Shown here one piece after another: positions 34,172 through 45,985 of a stretch of DNA of 64,000 bases (positions are counted from its first letter, which is position 1; the number at the start of each line of letters is the position of its first letter). The translations under genes and the position numbers were made by a program. Origin of the DNA: Purshia tridentata. Its lineage: Eukaryota; Streptophyta; Magnoliopsida; Rosales; Rosaceae. The stretch is taken from assembly GCA_003254885.1 (NCBI GenBank), contig QANT01003266.1:1-64000 (forward strand), read 5' to 3'. The notes under the pieces are model-generated. The model ran no database searches, had not been told where the DNA came from, and saw nothing but the letters and a program-made list of their open reading frames with translations.

Positions 34172-35709
34172 TGGCACTATGAGTTTTAAAATAAGTACAT
34201 AATCCAACCATTAGAGAAAAATAAGGAACATATAGTTCACTAAATATCAGCCTATATGGAATAAAATAGGAACCACTAGTCAAATAACAACTGACCTGTA
34301 AGCCTATGACTCCTTATCTTAACAAGACTCATTATCCTAATAGATTAACATAACTCATTATCCTAATAGATTAACATAAGACCTCAATAATAGCAATAAA
34401 ATAATTGCAACCATAACAACTCCTCCTCCCTTAGACATTGGCCTTGTCCTTAAGGCCATGACCTCAACACATGTCTTGTTCCATAACCACGTTGCCATTT
34501 TCTTCCTCCCAATAAGGTGATCATGAACAACAATTTACACCGATGTCTTGGCTTGTATTGCTCATCCAATCGAAAAAAAAAAGCCTTTTCTTCTCCGCTC
34601 TTGCATCTCAGTTGTGGTTAGGTGTTTCACTTGAACCGATGGCAAGGGTGATGCCCTTTTATTAGTGACAAGTTTTCCTTAGAAATAGACAGGTTACCTT
34701 CTTTGGGAAAAAAGCGTGCTTCATATAAACGAGCCAACCCAATGGCCTCTAATAAGGAGGTGGGCCTCCGAGCTTGCACATCCATTCGAATAGAATCATG
34801 TAAGCCACTTACAAAGCAGCTTACCTGTCGGACCTACGGAAGTTGTCCCACCTTAGCCAAAAGTCATTTGAATTCAGATTGATACTCTTGTACCGATCCA
34901 CCTTGTTGTAATTTAGTAAGTTCCCCAAAAAAATCAAGGAATTGGTTAGGACCAAAACGAGAATTAAGGTTGTCTTGGAAGCCCTTCAAAGTGATGAGAG
35001 TCAACTCTTGTTTCAAAAGTTGATACCACAATTGTGCATCTCCTTCAAGATGAAAAGAGGCAAATAAGACTTTGTCATCTTCTTGGGTATCGTGAAGTTG
35101 AAAGACTTGCTCTTCTCGGCAAAGCCGGCTGGTTGGGTCTTCTCCTCCATTGAAGCAAGGAAAATTGATCTTCACTAATTTGGGAGAGAAAGAATCGCTG
35201 GAGCCTTCTCCATCTTCACGGTTGGGAAAGACTTGAACAATGCAACCACTTAGTTGATATTGCATTTGTTTTTGGCTAATGGCGAAAGAGCTTACATTCG
35301 CCTGCAACTTTTATATGCGTTCATCCATTGCCAGGCTCTGATACCAAGCTGGTACGTACAAAGGTTTTCTCCCTATTTTGGCTAACCGGGAAAATTTTGG
35401 TTTTTGGATAGGAAGGCTAATTGAGGATCCTTAAGCTCCAAACATATAACATGTTATTATGAATTTACTGCATGATTTCTTGTTGACATTGAAAGCTTTA
35501 AATAAGTAGATAATACAACCATTAGAGAAAAATAAGGAATAGATAGTCCACTAACTATCTGCCTATATAGAGTACAAATAGGGACCACTAGTCAAATAAC
35601 AACTAATCTGTAAGCCCATGACTCTTTATCTTAACAAGACTCATTATTCTAATAGATTAACATCAAACTTATTCAAATAATAGCAATAAAATAAATTGCA
35701 ATTGTAACA
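34172..35709 (-). mobile_element. Gypsy derivative with gag only, minus strand
   Basis: Direct repeats at 34,172-34,418 and 35,484-35,709 are the LTR-related ends. On the minus strand the 5' LTR occupies about 35,350-35,709. The primer-binding site TGGTATCAGAGC lies at 35,335-35,346 (reverse complement). The gag start is at 35,307, and the polypurine tract abuts the 3' LTR at 34,419-34,434. No protease, RT or integrase lies between gag and the polypurine tract, so the element is an internally deleted, non-autonomous derivative. The 3' LTR copy is shorter than the 5' one. Confidence 0.78.
34650..35307 (-). pseudogene. Ty3/gypsy gag, minus strand
   Basis: From a start at 35,307 the frame runs 147 codons: KINFPCFNGGEDP, then VFQLHDTQEDDKVLFASFHL, EGDAQLWYQLL and QQGGSVQEYQSEF, the classical gypsy gag succession. 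A stop at 34,864 interrupts it. Similarity continues for about 70 codons past two stops (SFVSGL-like and ARRPTSLLEAIGLARLYE blocks) to about 34,650. No zinc knuckle was found. The start lies 28 bp downstream of the primer-binding site. Confidence 0.85.
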
Positions 35710-36805
35710 ACTCCTCCCTTATTTTATTGCTATTATTTGAATTTTCTAATATTTTGTTTGATTTATAGGTTACTGATTGTTTATAAACATTTACACAAAT
35801 AAGATAAAGTTTGATTTATATGGGTTTGTAGCACCATCTTTTTGTGCTTTGTCTTTTGGTTGTTGATTTATATGATTTTAAATATTGATTTCTCTACATT
35901 TGTGATGGTATGGGTTTGGTATAAATTTGAAATCTCAATCTGTGTTTGTTGTTACAAGTATGAAATTTGACATGGGTTTGTTTTTATAGATATAAAATTT
36001 CAATCTAGGTTTTTATTCCATATCTGAAATTCTAATATGCGTTTGTCGTACGTTCTATATCTGAATTTTGATGGTCAATAATTGGTCAACACATGGTTGA
36101 TAAATAGTCGATACATGTTCAACATACAGTCGACACATGCTCAACAAATGTTGATACAACCATTTAGATAGTACTGCAGCCTAGTTTATATATTTTTGTT
36201 AAAATTAATTTTTTGTTCGACAAAGTGTCAACCATATGGTAGCTAAAAAATATTTTAGTCCGAAAACTGTCCAAAGAGTAAAAAATGATTAGTTTGGGGT
36301 ATTAAAAGTTAAAACAACCTATTTAATAAAATTTCCCAATATTATGTTACCCTTAATAAACTAATTGTCAAATCATGTCATTCATATTAAGAGATTTTCT
36401 CTAGATATTAAATTCACAAATTTTAAAAATTGTGGATGTCTACATAGCACTAACACGATGTCGACATATTAACGACATGTGCTGTAGGCAATTCATTTGA
36501 TGTAGCCAGTTCAGATGTGCGGCAACCAGTTTGTGTTGGCATCGTGTCTACACCATGTCGGCACCATGTCATCACTTTGTTGGCATTCGTGACTTTTAAA
36601 CTTGTCAAATGTTCTCTGTAGAAATGTATTGTTCATATTAATAAATGTACAAATGTACAACAAGAAAAAACTACAAAGAGAGCTTCCTGATAGACTAAAT
36701 TGATTGAATTTATTTCTTTTATATCGTAACTCTCAGGTGAACAACAAGAGCTCAGAATGGGGGAATTGTCACGTCGTTATGCTAATGAACTCAAAATGAC
36801 TACTA
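35710..36805. other. Non-coding spacer before the copia element
   Basis: A+T-rich. At 36,080-36,160 and 36,440-36,600 there are TCGACACATG- and ACACGATGTCGACAT-type phrases. The latter, with TGCTGTAGGCAA, resembles the interior of the MITE at 44,505-44,683 and may be a relative. No gene is recognised. Confidence 0.35.
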
Positions 36806-37015
36806 TGTTATGTGATTTTGTTATACATCATAATTATAGCATTGAATCTCCTTAATTGTAGTATTTGATTTTTCTTAATTATTGTATAGGATTCTTGTAC
36901 AGCTATTCTTTTCTAGATTAGCTACTTTATATCACCATATACTGGGGTTGTATCTTTATAAACAATTCATTCAAGAAATACCAGAATATTTCCCAAATAC
37001 CTCTCCAAATTAACA
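36806..37015 (+). repeat. Copia 5' LTR
   Basis: Starts TGTTATGTGATTTTG and ends AACA at 37,015. Contains GGGGTTGTATCTTTATAAAC, a plausible TATA region. Homologous to 43,105-43,313. Confidence 0.93.
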
Positions 37016-37027
37016 TGGTATCAGAGC
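37016..37027 (+). other. Primer-binding site of copia element
   Basis: TGGTATCAGAGC, complementary to the 3' end of plant initiator Met-tRNA, directly after the 5' LTR. Confidence 0.9.
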
Positions 37028-37130
37028 AATCTTAGATCTTGAATCATCCTAACCATCCTTGCATTGGTACGCAAGGCTAGATACATCTCTAGACTTCTCT
37101 AGTGCCTTTCATCTTCTTTACCAATCTGCC

Positions 37131-38380
37131 ATGGATGAAGAGAAAGGTGATTCTTCTAAACCTAAAACCAATTTAGATCCTTCAAGCTGTTATTATTTCC
37201 ACCACTCTGATAACTCAACCAATTCTCTCTGCTCACAATTGTTAAATGGTGAAAATTGGACTACATGGAGCAAATTTGCGGAAATTGCTCTGTCAGTTAA
37301 AAATAAAATGGGGTTTATTACTGGCAGTATTCAGAAGCCTTCCAAAACTACTACTCTAGATGAATATGACTTATGGGAGAGAGCCAATCACATGTTGATC
37401 TTATGGTTTTCTCATTCTGTATCATTTGATCTAGTTCTTAGCGTACTTTTTTCTCCCTCCGCCCAACATGTATGGGAAGATTTTCGGGCTCGTTTCACTC
37501 AAGGTAACTTACCTTGAATATTTCAAATTAAAAACTCCATTGCCTCACATGTACAGGGAACTATGTCTGTGGCAAATTATTTCACAAAACTGCGTGGATA
37601 TTGGGATGAATTACATTCTTACCATCCTCTATCCACATGCGACTGTTGCAAATGTGATGAGGGTAGAAAAAGGGTCGCACATCATGATGAGGATCGTCTC
37701 GTGCAATTTCTTATGGGACTCGGTGACTCCTATAATTCCATTTGAGGCCAGATTTTATTATTGAAACCGGTACCTGATATTCGAGAACCATACAACATGG
37801 TGACTCAAGAAGAAAAGTAGCGAGAAATTGGTAACAATTCAGTCACTGAGAATTTTTCTGTTGCAATGGCTATGCATAGTTCCAATTCGAATCATAAGTA
37901 TCTTGGTAATTTGCATTTTTCTACTTCTAATTTCAATCATGGAAATTTATTTTGAAACTATTGCAAAATGGATACACACAAAATTGATACGTGTCCCAAG
38001 TTGTATGGCTACCCACCTGGACATCCATTACATGATCCTAATTTCAAGTCCAAAGCACGGAAGTTTTCTCAGCAATCATCTCGAAATACAGCCAGCACAA
38101 CCAGCCGACATGGGCCACGTCCTTCTTTTCTTGTAGCACATGCTACTTATACTGCTCCACAAGTCAGCACCCATAATATAGGGCATTCTATCGACATGAG
38201 TTCTAATGAGCACACTGTAGCTTTTTTTTCTTTTGACAGTAGCAATATGGGTCTTTCGGACACAACCTTGAACTCCATTTTTCCTGATCTTTCCTCTGAG
38301 CAGTACAAACAGTTGACTACCACCGTGGCCAATATGGCACATGTGCCCAAAGGTTACCCAGAAAATTCAAATGCTTATGT
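37131..38380 (+). pseudogene. Ty1/copia gag
   Basis: The frame from the ATG at 37,131 shows SQLLNGENWTTWSKFAEIAL and then a LWERANHMLILWF block (UBN2/gag-like domain). It stops at 37,517, resumes as MSVANYFTKLRGYWDEL at 37,563-37,745, then breaks again. A zinc-knuckle-like CKMDTHKIDTCPKLYGYPPG follows in a further frame. The capsid-like protein would be in at least three pieces. The frame runs straight into an LTR-B fragment near 38,383 where protease would be expected. Confidence 0.88.
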
Positions 38381-38382
38381 TA

Positions 38383-41028
38383 AGTTGACTTTGACATGGT
38401 TGCGTAGAGCTCGACTCCACGAATTCGTAGACACGTAGCATGCATCATTTGGAGCTACGGTTTGAGAAATATGGAGGTTCAAAGTGAGGGGCAAAATTGT
38501 AATTATGAAGAAATGGGTCTTAATTCCAAAAAATTCTGGAATCCTCTTTCCCCCCCTTTATTTCTCTCTCTTCTCCTTTCCCCACGCGAAACAGCCCCAG
38601 CCCAACCCCTTCTCCTCTTCCTCTCTCCCCTGTGCGACGCCAGCCCCTTTTTTCCGGCCACCTGGACTACCGGCGATGCCCCCCAGTCGCCGGCCAGCAA
38701 CCTAGCCTCCTTTCCCGTCGCCCCCATCCCTTTTCTCTCTCTCCCGATCTCTTTTTCTCGCCTGCACGCGACTGGAGCTTCCAGCTCCAGCCATTTCTGG
38801 CGACACTAGACGATGAGACGGCCGAGAACCACTCCCAAGTTGCCGACCGTCTGTCCCCAAGCTTCCCCACGCCGACTAGCCACGTTCCAGCAGGAAATCA
38901 GCTCGGAAAACTCCCCAAAGCTTCCGGTCCTCTCCTCAAATTTCGGCCAGATTCCGGCGTCAATCTCCTTGATTTTAGGTGGGTTTTTCTTCTCTCCGCT
39001 TGGGCTTCTTTTCCCTTATTGTTGGGTTATTCAATTTTGAGAAATTGTGAGAGATTGAATTTTGGGGTTTGAAGTTATTTTCGGGTTTGGCTTAGACTTC
39101 CAAAATTAATCCAAATTGTGTAATGTTGTGGGCGATCTCCGTCAGTAGGACCATATAATCGAAGTTTGGAACGAGAAATTTGGGGAATTGCGTGAAATTG
39201 GAAGTTTGATTGTTGGTGTTTATGCCCATTTCGGGAATTCTAGAAATCTAAGGTATTTATGGTGATTTAATTGAAATTGGGTGTGATTTTCATCTTTAGG
39301 AACGATTATTGAGGTTTAGAATTGTCAATTTGAAGGAAATCGGAGAAATGGTGAGTTTGGGACGAAATTGGGCACTTATGGGTTGTCGAAACGACACCCG
39401 GACGATCCTCGGTCAAGTTATGTGGAATGGAGGTTATTGGGGAAAATTACCGGATAAATATAAGCTAGTGGCATAGGTTTTGAGTCGACACGGAAAATAA
39501 GTTGGGCTATAGTTAAATATAGATTTTGGAGCGTAAGGCCTAGAACGTGCACTTGTGTTTTTACGATAGTAAATTGAATAATATTCTAACGTATTGTCGT
39601 TCTCATGTTAGGCGATGTTTCCGAGCCCAGAGACGATCCAGCCGGAGACCAAAGCTAGGCTATGTCTGTGAGTGGACTTTGTTATTCTTTATGAATTTTA
39701 TGATTTAATTCCTATTTATATTTGAGTTTTAATTGAGTTTATGAATTGAGAAATATTATTCGATTCTTGAGTATGGAAATGGATTGGATGTGCTTGGAAA
39801 CGTTTTGATTTCTCAAGTAAACATATGTGGTTTATTCGTATCTTGAAATATTAAGGGTTTGGTTACTGAAAAGGATTTTATAGTTGTTAGTTTAATGACT
39901 TCCCAGTTTTAGAAAGGTTATGTGAATTAAGGGTTTGGTTACTAAAAAGGATTTTATAGTTGTTGGTTTAATGACTTCCCAGTTTTAGAAAGGTTATGTG
40001 TTTTATGGGCGAAAAGAGATTTATGGGAAAAAGATTTTCAAACCACCCTTTGCAGTACCCTTTAGATTATCAGATTATATAGGTCTTTGGGAACCATCAC
40101 GGCACACACATAGGCTTTGGGCCGTGTGTCGGGATGCTTTGCCCTTTGGGGGTGGCCCTGCATGCACGTATGGCAGGTATGTTAGCCCTGCATGTGTATG
40201 ACAGACTCTGGCTCTGCACATGTACGGTAGGATTATTGGCCCTGCATGCGTATGGCAGGTTGTGAGCCCTGCACATGTACGGCAGGCTATTGGCCCTGTA
40301 TACGTACGGCAGGTCGTGGGCCCTGCGCATGTACGGCAGGTTCGATGAGTAACTGTTGGGTGAGAGGCTTCTTTGTCAAAATAGTTTAGAAAATAATTCT
40401 TGGTTGATACAAATTTCAGTTCTTATTTAATACTTTGGGAGCTTGACCAGTTTTATCAATTTATCAGAGTTTTTTAAATGGATTTCAATTGCGAGCTTTT
40501 ACATGGAGTTTTCAGTGAATTTTATGAAAGTGATTTTAAAACTGGGGGATTTCAAAGAAGGTTTGTGAAATTTTAAAGAAATTTGAAAGTAAAGGTTTAT
40601 TAATATTTATTTTAATAAGTCCACTCACTGAGTTAACTCATTAGCTTTATCTTTGTTGTTATTTTAATTTTCCCCCAGGTTGTAGCGGTGGAGCGGTCGT
40701 GCCAAAGACGTCGAGGAAACCTAGCGAGCTTGGGAATTTTGTAGACGCTTAGCTATCCTTGTAAACCTAGATTCTTAGTGAATTTTGTAGCCAGCCCTGA
40801 TAGTCTTTTAAATACTTAATTTATTGGTTTTGAAATTTGGGTCGGAGACCCTTTGATTGTGGTAGAGGAGCTGTAATGCTTAGAAGTGCTTTTGCAGGTC
40901 TTCGTGGAGAAAGGGTTAGTCCAATTTCAGGGGAGATTTTGCCGAATTTTTGGTAGGATTTTCCTTGATATTGGATTCCCGCAGGATCACTCTGAGTTCC
41001 AGGGTGGAATTTGGAGAGGGTCCAGTCA
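38383..41028 (+). repeat. LTR-B fragment inside the copia element
   Basis: Aligns with 15,020-17,731: shared GTAGAGCTCGACT-type start, a GC-rich patch at 38,550-38,960, the CATGTACGGCAGG minisatellite at 40,150-40,345, and the terminus GGATCACTCTGAGTTCCAGG to CCAGTCA at 41,028. The first ~210 bp of the LTR are missing. It occupies the place of copia protease and integrase core. Overlapping frames in the GC-rich patch are not genes. Confidence 0.85.
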
Positions 41029-43097
41029 GCAAAAGGGTTATAAATTATTTGATTTAGAATCTAAAAAACTTTTTGTTAGTAGGGATGTTAGATTTCTTGA
41101 AAATATTTTTCCTTTTTCACCAAATTATTTCTTTTCTTCCTGATCCTATAAAATCTATAACTTTACCTCTCACATGCCCCAACTCTCTTACACCTTCTTT
41201 TGATACCTCTACACCACACCCATATACTACCTTTCCACAACCTTACACCTCGCCTCACTCGAACACCAACATCCCACACATTACTACCTCTATTCCTTCT
41301 CCTGCACAACCTGAGCTTTCTCCAGACCACAGTCCATCTCATACCCGACCGTCCTTGCTTCATATTCAGCCCACTCGTTAGTCCAATCGTACTAGTTCTC
41401 AACCCGCTTGGCATGCTGACTATATTATGAACTTTGCTCATACTAGACCCAATCAATCATTGACTTCGTTATCTAGTGCTACCCGAGGTACAAGGCACCC
41501 TCTCTCTCATTTTTTGTCTTATTCCCGTTTTTCTCCTTCTCATTTTTCTTTTCTTGCTACTATTTCTGGTTTACATGAGCCCACTAACTATTCTCAAGCA
41601 ATTCTTGAACCAAAATTGAGGGATGCTATGCAGGCTAAATTGGATGCTCTTAACCAAAACAACACTTGGACTCTTGTTCCACTTCCAGATCATCATCGCC
41701 CAATTGGTTGCAAATGGGTATACAAGATCAAATATAATTTTAATGGTTCTGTTGAACGCTACAAAGCCTGTTTGGTTGCTAAAGGCTATACTCAGATTGA
41801 AGGGGTTGATTATCTGGAGACCTTTTCTCATTATCAGGTGTCTTTTAGCTGTTGTCGCTTCTCGCAATTGGTTTCTTCATCAAATGGATGTTCAAAATGC
41901 CTTCCTTCATGGTGACCTTGATGAGGTTGTCTATATGGACGTTCCCCTTGGTCTTTGCCGATAGGGGGAGAATTGGTATGTTGACTCAATAAGTCCTTAT
42001 ATAGTTTAAAGCAAGCTTCTCGCAATTGGTTTGCGAAATTCTCTCATGCTCTTCAACAAGTAGGTTTTAAACAGTCAAAGGCCAATTATTCCTTATTTAC
42101 CAAATCCAAAGACAATTCTTTTACTACAGTACACATTTATGTGAACGACATTATTCTGACAAGTAATGATGAGCAAACAATTAAATCTCCCAAAAATTCT
42201 CTCATGCAACAATTTCGCATCAGGGATCTTGGTAATCTAAAATATTTTCTTGGCATTGAAGTCTCCCGATCCCAAAAAGGAGTCTTTATTTTACAACGAA
42301 AATATGCTTTAAATATTCTTAAAGATGCAGGATTATTGGTACCTCATCCAGATTCTTTCCCGATGCGAGAGCATTTAAAACTAAATCTTGAAGATGACAA
42401 TTTATTGCATGATCCCACCAAATATAGAAGGTTGGTTGAGAAATTAATTTATCTCACAGTGACAAGGCTCGATATAGTTTATTCTATTCAAATTCTAAGT
42501 CAATTATGCAGAATCCTCGAAAACCACATTTGGGAAGCTGCTTTGAGAGTTTTACAATTTATTAAAGGAAATCCTGGTCAAGGATTATTTTTCCCTTCCT
42601 TTAATGATTTCGCATTAAAAGCTTATTGTGATTATTCAGATTGGACAGGTTGTACAACGACCAAGCGTTCTATTTCAAGATTTTGTATTTTTCTAGGAAA
42701 TTCTTTAATTTGTTGGAAGTCAAAGAAACAAACCAATGTGGCTCGTTCTTCCGCTAAAGCAGAATATCGAGCTATGGCAGCAACATGTTTGGAAATTGTG
42801 TGGATGCGGTATATTTTGCAAGATCTCAAGGTCCCACAAAATCAACCAATAACTTTATTTTGTGAAAACCAAGCAGCTCTTCACATTGCAAAAAATTCTA
42901 TTTTTCACGAGCGTACAAAACACATTGAGATTGATTGTCACATTGTACGAGAAAATTTACAAACTAGAATAGTTGCACCATCATATATTCTGTTATGTTC
43001 ACAACTTGTAGACATCTTTACTAAACCATTGGGAAAAGCACAATTTCATCACTTAAGTGGCAAGTTGGGACTTCATGACATTCACTCTCCAACTTGA
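41029..43097 (+). pseudogene. Ty1/copia pol: integrase tail, RT, RNase H
   Basis: Copia resumes with KGYKLFDLESKKLFVSRDV (integrase C-terminal motif), then a Pro/Ser/Thr-rich linker. RT follows from about 41,580: [28 protein letters not shown] and [13 protein letters not shown] frame change precedes [18 protein letters not shown], and a stop follows at GLCR. The catalytic box reads YVND at 42,138-42,149, with Asn where the first Asp is expected. The long last frame (42,141-43,097) covers DLGNLKYFLGIEVSRS and the copia RNase H (AYCDYSDWTGC, SSAKAEYRAMA, FCENQAALHIA, HIEIDCHIVRE). It ends at the polypurine tract. The damage and the YVND change make it inactive. Confidence 0.92.
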
Positions 43098-43104
43098 GGG
43101 GGAG

Positions 43105-43313
43105 TGTTACGTGATTTTGTTATACATCATAATTATAGCATAGGATTTCCTTAATTGTAGTATTTGATTTTCCTTAATTATTATATAGGATTGTTGTACA
43201 ACTATTCTTTCCTTGAATAGCTACTTCGTATCACCTTATAATGGGGTTGTATCTTTGTAAACAATGCATTCAAGAAATACTAAATATTTCCCAAATACGT
43301 CTCTAAATTGACA
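43105..43313 (+). repeat. Copia 3' LTR
   Basis: Starts TGTTACGTGATTTTG, ends GACA, followed by the TACTA target duplication. The polypurine tract GAGGGGGAG lies just upstream. Confidence 0.93.
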
Positions 43314-44504
43314 TACTAGAACATTGGAATGATAGCCTCCAGTGTGAGAATCAACATCTACCACCTTGCGTGTCTGACTCACAATAATCTCACTAGACCA
43401 AAAAAATTGAGGAGTTATAGTAGACAATCCAATGAAACAGTAAACAAGTGAAAAAAATATAAGAACACCCAAATATACTAGAAACTCCAAGAATGTTTTT
43501 TGGGATTTGCTGAAATTGCTTGCAGTTCAAAAACTATAAAAAAGTAACAACAAGACTTGATTAAAGCACAAAAGAAATTTGGTTTATCAGAAAATTTATT
43601 ATTAGTATGCATGATATGAATGTGTAAACCAAATAAAGCATCAACTCATTCAACTTCAAATTTTAATTGCTAAAAAGATAGACATAGCGAGCAATTACTA
43701 CAACACAGAATGTCATTCATAGCATTCAAAAAATACTATAGAAGCCAAAATTAGTGTTATGAAAAATGCTATGACAGCTAACCCAATAATAGATCAAACT
43801 TTTTAATAGCATTTCTACATCTATTTAGCGTTTTCAACCGCTATCATAAACATTTTTCATAGTGTGAAAGAAATGCTATTGTGTGTTTTTCATAACATTC
43901 TATAAATGCTATGATAAAATTGTTAATGTTTTTAATTAATGCTTTATTTGTGATACTATAGCATTTTTGAAGTGATATTGTAGCATTTCTATAATGATGC
44001 TATAGCATTTTTCTAGTGATATTGTAGCGTTTCTTGAATGATAAGAGTGATTTTTATTACAAATATATCTATATATACTAAAATAAGCAAATGAACAATT
44101 ACAAACTCGTTTCTTATTAAATGAACTATTGTCACAACTACATTTATTCTTAAATAACAAATGTAAAATACTTGGGTTCTGAAAAAAATTTGGCTATATA
44201 ACAACATCCATATATTGGTTCTCCTCATTCCAGACTTGAACTACAAAAAAGAAGATATGCCAAGAGTTTTAAAGTCCATCAAAACTATTGCATGGAATAA
44301 GTAATATTGGATATATATAGTCATGCCAAGACAATTTGACTAAAATGAGTGAACAAAAAGTGATATCAAACATTGATGCAAAGAAATGTTCATATATACT
44401 TATACAGCACATGTATTTATCATTTTAGGTTCCTTCAAATAAAGCTAAGAAAACATGAACCTCATGTAGTGTTGTATTGTGAAGCATGGGTCAAGTCCAA
44501 GATC
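43314..44504. other. Spacer with TAGCATTTT-type repeats
   Basis: 43,690-44,045 contains many copies of (A)TAGCATTT and its complement AAATGCTAT, plus TTTTTCATAGTG at about 43,853, which looks like a CACTA- or MITE-type end. No gene is recognised. A minus-strand open stretch (43,318-43,490) has no identifiable homology. Confidence 0.4.
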
Positions 44505-44683
44505 CACAACGTTTTACATATCATTTTTACACCCCTTCGACAGGGCATTGACACGATGTCTAAATTTGCTGTAGGCAGTTGGACATTTACTACAGTCAAT
44601 TGGAATTTCGTGTGTCAACACAGTGTCAACACCATTTCGATGCCCTGTTGAAGGGGTGTAAAAATGATATGTAAAACAATGTG
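44505..44683. mobile_element. MITE with long terminal inverted repeats
   Basis: A 179-bp fold-back element. The left arm contains GTTTTACATATCATTTTTAC then ACCCCTTCGACAGGGCAT; the right arm is its reverse complement with two changes over about 40 bp. The interior has TTTGCTGTAGGCAGTTGG. No coding capacity. Superfamily is not determined because no clear target duplication is seen. Confidence 0.82.
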
Positions 44684-45356
44684 AATCTTAAACCTAATAT
44701 GTGAAGAAGTATTTTAGCAAATTTAATATCCAAATCTAGACAGCTCCAAACCACAAATTTTAAAAGGAAAAGCTTGTTTTGAGTGTTCTATTAGTATCCC
44801 AACAATCTCAACCAAAAACCAAAGTTACAAATAACTCAATAAAAAATGAGAATAGAGGTGTATAAAAGGAGTGGTGCTATCAGTTTTTAAGATTTGAGGG
44901 CACACTTAGAAATTGTACCAAAAATACATATGTGGTCGGATGGGTGTGATTCTTGTCTTGAAATGACCATTAGGATGTCTAGTTTTAACTCACTAAAAAC
45001 CAACTCAAGACTCCTTGCCAAAAGATACAATTTTCAAAAAGAACACATAAAGGTCAGTGGCTACCATTATCTAACAAATTGAGGTTTGTGTGAACTTAAA
45101 ATACCCTTTTCATTGTCAAACAATCAAACATACTCAAATACATTGTCACAAGGGTTTCACAGGGTTCGCAACTAGGTTTAAGTCCTTTTACCCTATTGTA
45201 AAGCTCAGTTTTGAGAGAAAGGCAAGACTAAATAAAGGGAAAAAATGTTACTGGTGAAATAAAAATGCTAAAAATGAAAATTATAACCTTACCCAGTTAT
45301 ATAAGCTTGATATAATACAGAAGTAGGAATCAAAAATACTAAAAATGTAACATTAC
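44684..45356. other. Non-coding stretch downstream of protease pseudogene
   Basis: On the minus strand this should hold the last exon of the aspartyl protease gene, but no corresponding motif was found. Otherwise A+T-rich and featureless. Confidence 0.35.
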
Positions 45357-45985
45357 CGAAACAGGTACTAGTGGATCAATGAGATCAAACTGCTTTCCAC
45401 CTTTTATTGTCAAAGTTATATTTTGATTTGGCCTAAGTTCAAAATGCCTGAGGATTTGGAAAAAGAAAATGGCAAACAAAGTGTAACTTTTGATAGAAAT
45501 TACCTTGTATCATAGCAATATTCAAAATGGATAACAAAATTATTCAAACTTTGCCTATGTTTGATCATGGTGTTGAACTGAAAAATACAAAATACAGAAA
45601 CTCATTTGCTAAAACAAACTCAAGAATCAAAATAATATTATTAAACGCATAATTTAAACTACTTACATTCTCAGTAGTCTGTGTATAAGTTGGATCATTT
45701 AGGTATGTAAATGAGATATTAGTGTCAAAAATTGCATTGAATTCAAGATTAATAACACATTTTCCAATGGCTATTTGAGTAATAGTAATTTCGTAAGTTG
45801 GACTGTTAACAAGTTTAACAAGGGAAGATTAGTAAAACTTGCGTGATATTAAAGACGAAAGCAATTTACTTTTTATACTAAGTAAACATGTCATCAGCAT
45901 ATGCATGTTCAATTAGACCACTGACTATGATTCTCTAATATTGAATGGCATTTCTATTTGGCATGAGCTTCCATTATCACAAAAT
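45357..45985 (-). pseudogene. Plant aspartyl protease (A1 family) pseudogene
   Basis: Minus-strand exons resembling the C-terminal half of the plant aspartyl protease family protein 1 group, secreted or membrane-linked pepsin-like enzymes. About 45,929-45,985 reads DNGSSCQIEMPFNIRES. Exon 45,667-45,804 reads SPTYEITITQIAIG and then FDTNISFTYLNDP. Exon 45,504-45,577 reads FNTMIKHRQ and HFEYCYD. Exon 45,357-45,447 reads HFELRPNQNITLTIKGGKQF then DLIDPLVPVS. The last three keep GT-AG sites and join in one phase. The second active-site motif is FDTN where FDSG or FDTG is expected, so the catalytic glycine is lost. The N-terminal half with the first Asp, and the C-terminal exon, are absent or unrecognisable. 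It is either a decayed host gene or a gene fragment carried by a repeat. Confidence 0.78.

Larger units (their letters stand above)
36806..43313 (+). mobile_element. Ty1/copia retrotransposon with defined ends
   Basis: The 5' LTR 36,806-37,015 and 3' LTR 43,105-43,313 are about 210 bp and clearly homologous. Both are bounded by TG...CA, and the element is flanked by TACTA (36,801-36,805 and 43,314-43,318). The primer-binding site TGGTATCAGAGC abuts the 5' LTR and a GAGGGGGAG polypurine tract precedes the 3' LTR. Order: gag, LTR-B fragment, integrase tail, RT, RNase H. Protease and the integrase core are missing. gag and pol carry several stops and frameshifts. The LTR pair has point differences and small indels, so the insertion is not recent. 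Confidence 0.93.

Noticed and set aside
38462-39072. Several overlapping frames of 70-146 codons
   Set aside because: GC-rich part of LTR-B; the homologous patch at 15,137-15,611 has unrelated frames and no conserved protein motif.
40097-40330. Cys-rich repeat peptide frame (RANNP-like repeats)
   Set aside because: Antisense reading of the LTR-B minisatellite; the same happens at 16,803-17,066.
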